Assembly (NCBI GenBank): GCA_041570195.1
Contig: JBFFWQ010000016.1
Span: forward strand, 3,771-67,770
Direction: 5' to 3'
DNA: 64,000 nt
From: UBA11865 sp041570195
GTDB taxonomy: Bacteria > Chloroflexota > Anaerolineae > Promineifilales > Promineifilaceae
Below are positions 24,311 to 31,305 of this stretch, in pieces. The notes under the pieces were generated by a model, which was not told where the DNA came from, searched no databases, and saw only the letters and a program-made list of their open reading frames with translations. Every line of letters starts with the position of its first letter. Position 1 is the first letter of the stretch. The position numbers were made by a program, and so were the translations under genes.

Positions 24311-25810
24311 CTAGTGGCTGCGGAAAGGGATGACCATGGCTAGGATACCGATCATGGTGGCCGAGGCAAAGACGGCCGGGAACGGGGTCAGGGTCGGCGG
24401 CGGGATCACGTCGATGTTGCCGGTTTCGTCGACGGTGACGAAGGCGGCCGGCACCCAGCCAACACCGCCACGACCGGCGTCGAAAGCGATTTGCCACCAG
24501 CGGCCGTCGAGGCTGACTCCGTAAACAGTTGCTTGCTCGCCTTCTCGCAACAGGCCAATGATTTCATATTCGAGGGCCGGGCCGGAACGGACGTTGGTGT
24601 CGACTTGGGCCGTGGCTACCGGCTCGCGCAAACGGTCGTTGATTTCAAACAAGGCGAAGACCGCGAGCAAACAACACAGAGTTAGGAGCATGGCCAGGCC
24701 AATCACTGCCGCCGTCAGCCAGATCTTATTTTTGTCACGGCCGGGCGGGTGCTCAGCATGTTGCGGCGCGCTCTCGGCCGGCGCGGGCACGGCCGCAACG
24801 GAAACTTTGGTTCGTGGTTGACCTTGTGTCTCATCAGCCGCCGTCGCTTCAGCCGCCGGCTCTTCAGGCGGCGCTTCGGCCGGCGGCGGGACGACCGGCG
24901 GGCTTTCTGTTCGAGGGGCGGCGGCCGATCGGCGCTCCAACGAATCGTTCAGCACATGAAGCAAGTCGCCGGCACTCTGGAAGCGTTCTTCTGGGGCACT
25001 TGCCAGCGCTTTGACCAAGATGGCCTGGATATCATCAGGCAACCCGGCACGGCCAGAATCGGGCCCGCGCTCAATGTCGGGACCAAGCTCCGCTTCGGGC
25101 CCGAGGTCGGGATCAGTCCCTAGGCCAGGTTCGGGTCCGAACCCTGGTTCGGGTCCGAACCCTGGTTCGGGTCCGAACCCTGGTTCGGGTTTGAACTCAG
25201 GTTCGGGCTCGGGCGGGTGGCCCAGCAATAACTCGAACAACAGCGCGCCAAGTTGGTAGGTGTCTGTCCGCCGGTCCGGAGAAAGGTCCTGGACTTGCTC
25301 AGGGGCCAGGAAAGCCGGTGGCCGTCCGCCGGTTGCGGCGCTGTAGGGCCGGCCGAGGCCAGTGAGCAGCGGCGCGTCCTGAGCATCGAAGAGGACATGG
25401 GCAGGACCGATGCGGGCATGGATGACGTCGTTTTGGTGCGCATAGTCGATGGCGCTGGCCAGCGATGCTACCAACGACAGTGCGGCCGCCTCTTCACGGT
25501 AGGATGCCATTCTCGCTTCGAGGGCGCCACCTTCGGCCAAGGACACGGCGACAAAGGGCACTTGTTCTTCGCGGCCGTAGTCCAGGATCGAGAGGAGATT
25601 GGCATGATCTAGCCGGGCCAACGCGTCGGCCTGGCGTAAGAAGCGGTTGGCCTGCTCAGGATCGCGGGCGGACGACGGCGGCAGAATCTTGAGCGCCACC
25701 ATGGCGCCGGACTCCGGCTCCAAAGCCTGGTAGACAACCGTTGTTTCGCCCCGGGCGATGAAATCCTGGATCTGATAGCGGCCGATTGAGCTTCCGGGCG
25801 GTCTGGCCAT
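24311..25810 (-). CDS. Ser/Thr protein pseudokinase with membrane anchor and bacterial SH3 domain
   Basis: 499 residues. An N-terminal kinase-like domain (1-285) starts RYQIQDFIARGETTVVYQAL and keeps the ATP lysine K41 (VALKIL). It has lost the catalytic machinery: the HRD motif is HAR (131-133), the catalytic-loop Asn is His (HVLF), the DFG motif is GLG (151-153), and the helix-C Glu is Gln60. It should not phosphorylate. Within it is a Pro/Glu/Gly tandem insert (about 206-235). A Pro-rich linker follows, then a transmembrane helix (IWLTAAVIGLAMLLTLCCLL) and an extracytoplasmic SH3-type domain (QVDTNVRSGPALEYEIIGLL, GVGWVPAAFVTV), and a last hydrophobic segment. Predicted role: a cell-envelope sensor or scaffold. 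It starts four bases after the stop of the small membrane protein upstream. Confidence 0.9.
   Translation of the reverse strand: MARPPGSSIGRYQIQDFIARGETTVVYQALEPESGAMVALKILPPSSARDPEQANRFLRQADALARLDHANLLSILDYGREEQVPFVAVSLAEGGALEARMASYREEAAALSLVASLASAIDYAHQNDVIHARIGPAHVLFDAQDAPLLTGLGRPYSAATGGRPPAFLAPEQVQDLSPDRRTDTYQLGALLFELLLGHPPEPEPEFKPEPGFGPEPGFGPEPGFGPEPGLGTDPDLGPEAELGPDIERGPDSGRAGLPDDIQAILVKALASAPEERFQSAGDLLHVLNDSLERRSAAAPRTESPPVVPPPAEAPPEEPAAEATAADETQGQPRTKVSVAAVPAPAESAPQHAEHPPGRDKNKIWLTAAVIGLAMLLTLCCLLAVFALFEINDRLREPVATAQVDTNVRSGPALEYEIIGLLREGEQATVYGVSLDGRWWQIAFDAGRGGVGWVPAAFVTVDETGNIDVIPPPTLTPFPAVFASATMIGILAMVIPFRSH
25128..25181. repeat. In-gene tandem repeat, 3 x 18 bp
   Basis: Three identical units of GGTTCGGGTCCGAACCCT plus a diverged fourth; on the coding (minus) strand they encode GFGPEP repeats in the pseudokinase. 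Units are self-complementary in part (GGTTCGG/CCGAACC). Confidence 0.85.
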
Positions 25811-25813
25811 CGT

Positions 25814-26158
25814 TTAATCGTTGAGGAATAGACTCAAGAACCAGCTCACTACGCTGATGATCAACGCGCCTAAGATGGCGGCCCAGAAGCCCTGCACGGT
25901 TAACACGTCGGTTAATAACGATGTCAACCAGAGCAAGAACGCGTTAATGAGCAACGTAAAAAGCCCCAGCGTGACGATGATCAGTGGCGTGGCAATCAGC
26001 TTCAACAACGGCTTAATTAGGGCGTTAATGAGGCCGAATATGAGGGCCACGAGGAGAATCTGTAGGAAGTTGCCTTCCAGCGTAATGCCGTCGACGACGG
26101 CAGCGGTCAGCCATAGAGCGAGCGCATTTACCATCAGGCGTATCAATAGCTTGATCAA
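25814..26158 (-). CDS. Small membrane protein (phage-holin-like / DUF360 type), copy 2
   Basis: 114 residues starting with TTG at 26158, supported by AGGAGGATTCCC six bases upstream. Four hydrophobic segments (LIRLMVNALALWLTAAVV, ILLVALIFGLINALIKPLLK, PLIIVTLGLFTLLINAFLLW and FWAAILGALIISVVSWFLSL) give the same plan as the protein at 22169, including the NALIKPLLKL motif. The function is unknown. It heads a unit with the pseudokinase (4-base gap) and perhaps DUF1269; in the parallel unit the same kind of protein precedes an AarF kinase. Confidence 0.85.
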   Translation of the reverse strand: MIKLLIRLMVNALALWLTAAVVDGITLEGNFLQILLVALIFGLINALIKPLLKLIATPLIIVTLGLFTLLINAFLLWLTSLLTDVLTVQGFWAAILGALIISVVSWFLSLFLND

Positions 26159-26205
26159 GGGAATCCTCCTATGGAATAAGCCGTAAACTGAAGTTGTCGG
26201 CAGAT

Positions 26206-26211
26206 ATTATA
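26206..26211 (-). promoter_or_regulatory. Candidate -10 element before holin-like copy 2
   Basis: Minus-strand GGGTTATAATATC contains TATAAT, 48 bases before the TTG start; the -35 is weak. Confidence 0.45.
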
Positions 26212-26247
26212 ACCCGGTCAGATTGGCCTTGACTAATAAGGCGGCTA

Positions 26248-26298
26248 AGCAAGCCAGCGTCCAAGACAAGAATCAACCTGCCGATTTGCTGGCTTGCT
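26248..26298 (-). terminator. 11-bp perfect inverted repeat after the SLC13 gene
   Basis: AGCAAGCCAGC (26248-26258) and GCTGGCTTGCT (26288-26298), three bases beyond the permease stop. There is no U-run and the loop is long (29 bases), so termination or mRNA end protection is only a suggestion. Confidence 0.45.
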
Positions 26299-26300
26299 CA

Positions 26301-28208
26301 CTAGAATGGCCAAATAAGAGGCACCAGGAGCAGGCTGACGGCCATGAACAGAGCTACCAAAGGCGTGCCCGCGCGAATGAAGTCGGTGAAACTATAGGCG
26401 CCTGGGGTCGAGACCATCAAATTGGTCGTGGTGCCGATGGGCGTCAGGAAGGCAGTGGAGGCGCTAATGGCAACGGTCATGAGTAGGGGATAGGGTGAGA
26501 CTCCCAGGCCGACGGCCGCCTGCAGCACGATGGGTGCTACCAAGATGGTGGTGGCAGAGTTATTGATGACCTGGCTCAAGCCGGTGGTCAACAAGAAAAC
26601 ACCAGCCATAAGGGCCAGTGGGCCAACCGAGCCCAGGGTATTCACCAGGCCATTGGCCAAGAACTCGGCGCCACCGCTGACCTGCAAGGCGACGCTCACA
26701 GGGATCATGGCCGCGATAAGGACCACGCTGCGCCAACTGATGGCCCGGTAGGCCTGGCCCATATTCAGGCAACCGCCCAAGATCATGGCGATGGCGGCGA
26801 TCAGGGCGGCAATCACCGTGGGCACCACGCCGCTGACCATGAGCGCGATCATGCCCAGCAGAGAGACGACGGCCACGATAGCTTGCGGGCTCAGTTCGAC
26901 GACCTGGCGGGCCATGGCTTCGGGACTGCCGACGACGACGAAGTTGCGGGCCTCGTTGCGTAACAGATCGATGTCGCCCCAGCGGCCGCGCACCAGCAAG
27001 GCGTCACCGAATTTGAGGCGCACGTTTTTGCGGTTTATCTGGCGGTCACCGCGGCGAATACTTAATACCAGCACGTTGTATTTCTCGGCGAAATGGGCCT
27101 GGCTCAGGGTGCGGCCAACGTAGGCCGAGCGCACGGTCAGCAGGACCTCGGCCACGCCGACTTCGTGAGACAGGAGCACATCTGCCAATTCGCCGTCATC
27201 GGCCGCGGCCGGCTGTACACCCAGATTAAAGCGGACCATCAAGCGATCGATCGCCTCCCGCGTGCCGCTGACCAGCAGCATATCCCGGGCATGAATTACC
27301 GTATCTGGGCCGGGAACAGGCTCCTGGTCGGATTGCAGTCTTTCGATTGTGAGCCGAGGACGCGGCAACTGCCCGGAGGTTGGCCACTTGGTGGCTGACC
27401 ACCCTGCCCTCTGAGCCAGCGTAGGCGACTTGTCAACCCGTAACACCGAAACGCCATAGTCGTGACCGAGGGCAGCGTCGGCCAGGGTTTTGCCCACCAG
27501 GGGCGAGCCATAACGAACGCGCAACCAAAAGAGGAAACCCTCAAGCGTATAGTCCTCGGCCAGTTGGTCGACGGATTGGGTCAGGTCGGGCGGGCGCTCG
27601 CCAACCTCATGGGCCGGTAAAAGGCGTTGGCCGATCAGGACCATGTAACCCACGGCCACAACCAGCAGCGGTAGGCCAATCAAGGCGAACTCGAAGTAGC
27701 CAAAGCCAGCGAACCCGGCGATATTCAGCGTCTCGTTGACGATGATATTCGGCGGCGTGCCCGTTAGCGTTAGCAGCCCGCCTGTGTTGGCGGCGATGGC
27801 GAGCGGCATCAGGAATTTCGAGGGCAAGCTGCCTATGTGCCAGGCGGCCGAGGTCACGGCGGGCATCAAGGTGGCTACGGTACCTGTGTTGCTGATAAAT
27901 GCCGAAAGCAGGGCAGCGCCGACCATCAACACCACCAGTAGTCGAGTTTTGCTGCGGCCGGCCAAGCCCAGCATCTGTTGCCCTAGCCAGGCCGTCACAC
28001 CGGTTCGCGATAGGCCATCTCCCACCACGAACAGGGCGGCGATCATGATGACGGCGGGCTCGCTGAATCCGGTCAGTGCCTGGTCCAGGGTGAGGATGCC
28101 GGTCAGGTAAAGGGCCAGAAGGGCTAGCAAGGCAACAAGATCAGCGCGAAGCCGACCGACGACGAAGAAGATGATGGTGATGGCCAGTATGGCGAAGGTC
28201 AGGATCAT
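26301..28208 (-). CDS. SLC13/DASS-family permease with two central RCK_C domains
   Basis: 635 residues. The N-terminal half has about five to six helices (MILTFAILAITIIFFVVGRL and FSEPAVIMIAALFVVG) with the signature SNTGTVATLMPAV. A cytosolic insert from about 205 to 395 carries two TrkA-C-like domains (SPLVGKTLADAALGHDYGVS and SAYVGRTLSQAHFAEKYNVL). The C-terminal half repeats the transporter fold with NNSATTILVAPIV and TAFLTPIGTTTNLMV. The family moves dicarboxylates, sulfate or other anions, usually with Na+; RCK_C domains bind small ligands and may gate transport. Cytoplasmic membrane. Substrate not determinable. It appears monocistronic, with a tandem-repeat array just upstream. Confidence 0.93.
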   Translation of the reverse strand: MILTFAILAITIIFFVVGRLRADLVALLALLALYLTGILTLDQALTGFSEPAVIMIAALFVVGDGLSRTGVTAWLGQQMLGLAGRSKTRLLVVLMVGAALLSAFISNTGTVATLMPAVTSAAWHIGSLPSKFLMPLAIAANTGGLLTLTGTPPNIIVNETLNIAGFAGFGYFEFALIGLPLLVVAVGYMVLIGQRLLPAHEVGERPPDLTQSVDQLAEDYTLEGFLFWLRVRYGSPLVGKTLADAALGHDYGVSVLRVDKSPTLAQRAGWSATKWPTSGQLPRPRLTIERLQSDQEPVPGPDTVIHARDMLLVSGTREAIDRLMVRFNLGVQPAAADDGELADVLLSHEVGVAEVLLTVRSAYVGRTLSQAHFAEKYNVLVLSIRRGDRQINRKNVRLKFGDALLVRGRWGDIDLLRNEARNFVVVGSPEAMARQVVELSPQAIVAVVSLLGMIALMVSGVVPTVIAALIAAIAMILGGCLNMGQAYRAISWRSVVLIAAMIPVSVALQVSGGAEFLANGLVNTLGSVGPLALMAGVFLLTTGLSQVINNSATTILVAPIVLQAAVGLGVSPYPLLMTVAISASTAFLTPIGTTTNLMVSTPGAYSFTDFIRAGTPLVALFMAVSLLLVPLIWPF

Positions 28209-28364
28209 TGTGGCTCTGGAGGATTAGCCTCGACTAAGAAACGCGGGATGGCCCGGGCAAACAGCGGCGCAGCAAAAAGAGCCAAAGACGCCGGGCAATT
28301 ACAACCCGCCTTCTCCGGCTCTGTTCGTTCAAATAAATTGCACATCTTCACCTGTGGTGCAGTA

Positions 28365-28436
28365 CTCACTTTCAGTAAGCGACTCACTTTCAGTAAGCGA
28401 CTCACTTTCAGTGAGCGACTCACTTTCAGTGAGCGA
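28365..28436. repeat. Intergenic tandem repeat, 4 x 18 bp
   Basis: Unit CTCACTTTCAGTRAGCGA, copies at 28365, 28383, 28401 and 28419. Copies 1-2 have A and copies 3-4 have G at position 13. The G copies gain a TCACT-TTC-AGTGA hairpin. The array lies in the spacer between the Ala/Glu-rich gene and the SLC13 permease (both on minus). Confidence 0.9.
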
Positions 28437-28467
28437 TCACCCCAGGCGAAGCTTGGCAGTCAAGCTA

Positions 28468-29310
28468 CTATTGCTCGGACTCCTCGTCAGTGGCCTCTTC
28501 GGCGAGCTGTTCTTCGAGAGCCTCGGCCATCTCGGCCACAGCGCTGGCAGCGCCCATTTCGACCGCGCCGGCGGCCATTTCGGCCGCGCCTTCTACAGCC
28601 AGTTCTTCGGCCGCTTGATGCATGCCCCGAGCAGCCGCCATCTCGGCCATACCCTGGGCGGCGAGGCCAATACCTTCCTCGGCTAGCTCATCACTGCGCT
28701 CGGCCAGGCCTTCGGATGCGGCCATGCGAACCACACCTTCGCCCACTTCTTGTTCGCCCATGGCCTCAATTTCCCGACCCGTGGCGGCCATGGTTTCGCC
28801 CAAAGCGCGCGTGGCGGCCGAGCGGAAGATGGAGTCTACGGCGATGTCATGCAAATCCTCGCCTTTGCTCTCAAGGAAAGCGGCCAAGACCGGCATATCC
28901 AAGGCATCCACAACTTCGGCGGCGGCAAAGAGTTGACCCGAGATTCCGGCGAGTTCCATAGATTCAACCAGATCTTCTTCGGCCATCATGCCCATAATAG
29001 CGCTCTGCACAGCCACATCCTCGGAGGCGGCCAACAACTCGGCGCCTTCAAGCATGTCGGTGATACCAGCCTCGGCAACGACATCGCTGAGGGCGGCCAC
29101 CCGTTCGGCAACTTTTAATTCATCCACGCCGCGCGTGAGGTCGCTGGCGCCGGCAGCCAGGGCGGCCCGGCTTACCATGTCCACTTCATCGGCGGCTTCC
29201 ATCAAGTCGGCGCCCTCGACGACCATTCCAGCGCCTTCGATAGCCGCATCAAGGCTGGCCAATTCGGCCTCGATCGCCGCTTCTTCCAATTCCCGGTTTT
29301 CATCTTCCAT
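28468..29310 (-). CDS. Ala/Glu-rich acidic all-helical protein of unknown function
   Basis: 280 residues, ATG at 29310 with AGGAGAAAATACA upstream. The composition is extreme: Ala, Glu, Met, Val and Gly dominate, with no Tyr, Trp or Cys, two Lys and a single Pro. Diverged internal repeats of about 35-40 residues can be seen, each with an (E/D)-h-h-x-(A/S)-A core (EGAELLAASEDVA, MELAGISGQLFAAAEVV, VVRMAASEGLAERSDELA, EEGIGLAAQGMAEMAA). This predicts an acidic helical solenoid or amphipathic rod. No signal peptide or TM helix. I do not recognise a family. It is flanked by the SLC13 permease (downstream) and the PNP-DERA gene. Confidence 0.75.
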   Translation of the reverse strand: MEDENRELEEAAIEAELASLDAAIEGAGMVVEGADLMEAADEVDMVSRAALAAGASDLTRGVDELKVAERVAALSDVVAEAGITDMLEGAELLAASEDVAVQSAIMGMMAEEDLVESMELAGISGQLFAAAEVVDALDMPVLAAFLESKGEDLHDIAVDSIFRSAATRALGETMAATGREIEAMGEQEVGEGVVRMAASEGLAERSDELAEEGIGLAAQGMAEMAAARGMHQAAEELAVEGAAEMAAGAVEMGAASAVAEMAEALEEQLAEEATDEESEQ

Positions 29311-29330
29311 TGTATTTTCTCCTATTGGCT

Positions 29331-29360
29331 TGACAGAATTGACAGGGTCTTACAGGGTAA
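29331..29360. repeat. TTGACAGAATTGACAGGG tract
   Basis: Short direct repeats of the (T)TGACAG(G/A) type upstream of the Ala/Glu-rich gene, similar to the tracts at 4447 and 23581. Confidence 0.4.
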
Positions 29361-29496
29361 AGAGTAACATAGCCATGAAAAGTCTGTTTGTCGGAATTCT
29401 CCTTGCTGCAATGCCGCGCGAGTAGACTCCTCAAGAATCGTTCATTCTAGAATACACCAAGTAAGGTCATATAGCCAGACAGATGGCGATCCACAG

Positions 29497-31035
29497 CTAC
29501 TGCCCGGACACTTCGGCCATGATCGCGACGCCAGCGCTGCTGCCAATACGATTGGCGCCTGCAGCAATCATGTCCTTGGCCTCTTTGAGGGAACGAATGC
29601 CGCCCGAAGCCTTGACGCCCATGTCGGGGCCGACGGTTTGGCGCATGAGGGCGACATCCTTGACCGTCGCGCCGCTGCTGGTGAAGCCGGTCGACGTTTT
29701 GACATAGTCGGCGCCGGCCTTGCGGGCCAGGAAGCAAACGCGGATCTTCTCTTCTTCGTCCAGAAGGCCGGCTTCGATGATAACCTTGCACAATGCGCCG
29801 CGGCCGTGGGCAGTTCGAACGACGTCGGCTATCTCGCGCTCTACCAGGCCGTCATTTTTTTCCTTGAGGGCACCGATGTTAATCACCATGTCGATTTCGG
29901 TCGCCCCATCTTCAATGGCCTGCTCGGCTTCGCGAATCTTGTCTTCGGCGTTGACCGCACCCAGGGGGAAGCCGATGACGGTTCCGACATGAACGTTGGC
30001 ACCGGAAAGCAGTTCGGCAGCCTGCTTGACGTGAATGGGGTTAATACAAACGGAGGCGAAGTTGTGCTCGAGGCTCTCCTGGCACAGCTGGGCGATCTGG
30101 CTCCGGGTGGCATCGGGCTTAAGCAGCGTGTGATCGATGACGCCGGCGATCCGGGCCGGGTTCTCGTCGATCAGGCGGGCCAGTTCGTCGGGCAGCATGT
30201 AGTCCAGGGTAGGCATGGCGGCGATGACGCTGCGCACGATGCGAATCAGTTTCTCTCCGGCGACCTGGGCCATGGCCAACACTTCTTTGTGACTGTCTGG
30301 CTGCTGATCTTGATCGCCGGTGGCCTTGTTAGTAATGGCCGAAAAGCCGAGGATGCGCATGCCGGCGTGGTTGGCGGCCGTAACTTCCGGAATGGTGGAC
30401 ATGCCGATGGCGTCGCCGCCGGCAATGCGCAGGAAGCGCCGTTCGGCCGGGGTCTCAAAGGTCGGACCGGAAACGGCCGCGTATACGCCGCGCTGCAGGG
30501 AGATGTCCTCGCGACGGCTAATATTCGTGGCCAGGGCCTGCAGATCTGGCGCATAAGTGAAAGTCATGTCCGGGAAGCGGGGGCCGATTTCGTCTTCGTT
30601 GCGCCCGATGAGTGCGTTGGTGCCCATGGCATTGATGTGGTCGGTGATCAGCATGACGTCGCCGGGTTCAAAATGTGGATTAAGCCCGCCGGCGGCGTTG
30701 GTGACGATGAGCGAGCGGGCGCCCAGGGCGTGCAGCACGCGAATAGGTAGGATGATCAGGGTCATGGGGTAGCCTTCGTAATAGTGAAAGCGGCCTTGCA
30801 TCACGGCGACATTCTTGCCGCTCAGGCGACCGACCATCAGGCGGCCGGCATGACCTTCGACGGTGGAGACCGGGAAGCCGGGGATGTCACCATAGGGAAA
30901 AATAGCGTCGGCTTCCACTTCCTCGGCCAGCGCGCCGAGACCAGAGCCAAGAATCACCGCCAGTTGGGGTCTGATGGTGGTTCGCGCCTGGATATAATCG
31001 CGGGCCGCATTGATTTTTCGCATTTGCTCGCTCAT
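29497..31035 (-). CDS. Fusion of purine nucleoside phosphorylase and deoxyribose-phosphate aldolase
   Basis: 512 residues. Residues 1-275 are a trimeric-type PNP: GSGLGALAEEV, VEGHAGRLMVG, GRFHYYEGYP, NAAGGLNPHFEPGDVMLI, SGPTFETPAERR and the base-binding TNKATG (Asn typical of 6-oxopurine enzymes). Residues about 295-512 are DeoC: DHTLLKPDATRSQI, SVCINPIHV, TVIGFPLGA, KVIIEAGLL, Schiff-base Lys in YVKTSTGF and second Lys in GVKASGGIRS. PNP releases (deoxy)ribose-1-P and DERA cleaves deoxyribose-5-P to acetaldehyde and glyceraldehyde-3-P; a phosphopentomutase step links them and is not encoded in this window. ATG at 31035 has AAAGGAATC upstream. A sigma-70-type promoter lies about 165 bases upstream. 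Both halves keep catalytic residues, so a bifunctional cytosolic nucleoside-salvage enzyme is likely. Confidence 0.95.
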   Translation of the reverse strand: MSEQMRKINAARDYIQARTTIRPQLAVILGSGLGALAEEVEADAIFPYGDIPGFPVSTVEGHAGRLMVGRLSGKNVAVMQGRFHYYEGYPMTLIILPIRVLHALGARSLIVTNAAGGLNPHFEPGDVMLITDHINAMGTNALIGRNEDEIGPRFPDMTFTYAPDLQALATNISRREDISLQRGVYAAVSGPTFETPAERRFLRIAGGDAIGMSTIPEVTAANHAGMRILGFSAITNKATGDQDQQPDSHKEVLAMAQVAGEKLIRIVRSVIAAMPTLDYMLPDELARLIDENPARIAGVIDHTLLKPDATRSQIAQLCQESLEHNFASVCINPIHVKQAAELLSGANVHVGTVIGFPLGAVNAEDKIREAEQAIEDGATEIDMVINIGALKEKNDGLVEREIADVVRTAHGRGALCKVIIEAGLLDEEEKIRVCFLARKAGADYVKTSTGFTSSGATVKDVALMRQTVGPDMGVKASGGIRSLKEAKDMIAAGANRIGSSAGVAIMAEVSGQ

Positions 31036-31058
31036 GATAGATTCCTTTAGAAGAAGTT

Positions 31059-31100
31059 ATCAGCTGCAGGCCTTCAGCCTTCAGCTTGCAGCCTTCGGCC
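31059..31100. repeat. Heptad AGCYTTC tract
   Basis: CAGGCCTTCAGCCTTCAGC, then TTGCAGCCTTCGGC, within the 5' leader of the PNP-DERA transcript. Confidence 0.65.
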
Positions 31101-31205
31101 GAGTGACGACCGTCGGCGACGTTCAGACACAATTGCGGGAATAGGACGTCAATGATTTCGCTGTAGTGACTAGCACAGATTGATAAAGAGCGTTGACGGT
31201 GTCTC

Positions 31206-31234
31206 TTTATACATTATGTAAAACGTTTTGACAA
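31206..31234 (-). promoter_or_regulatory. Sigma-70-type promoter of PNP-DERA with palindromic spacer
   Basis: On the minus strand TTGTCA (31234-31229), a 17-base spacer, then TATAAA (31211-31206). The spacer contains the perfect palindrome AAAACGTTTT (31220-31229), placed as a repressor operator would be (LacI-family operators often have a central CG). The leader to the ATG is about 165 bases. Confidence 0.7.
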
Positions 31235-31305
31235 TATGGCACCGACCTACATGGGTTTGGCAAGGAATGATGCGTAGCTGGTCAACCGAATACCCCGTAG
31301 ATCTT

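Noticed and set aside
29638..30750. 370-codon open frame on the plus strand
   Set aside because: Antisense to the PNP-DERA fusion, which carries all catalytic motifs of two enzymes.
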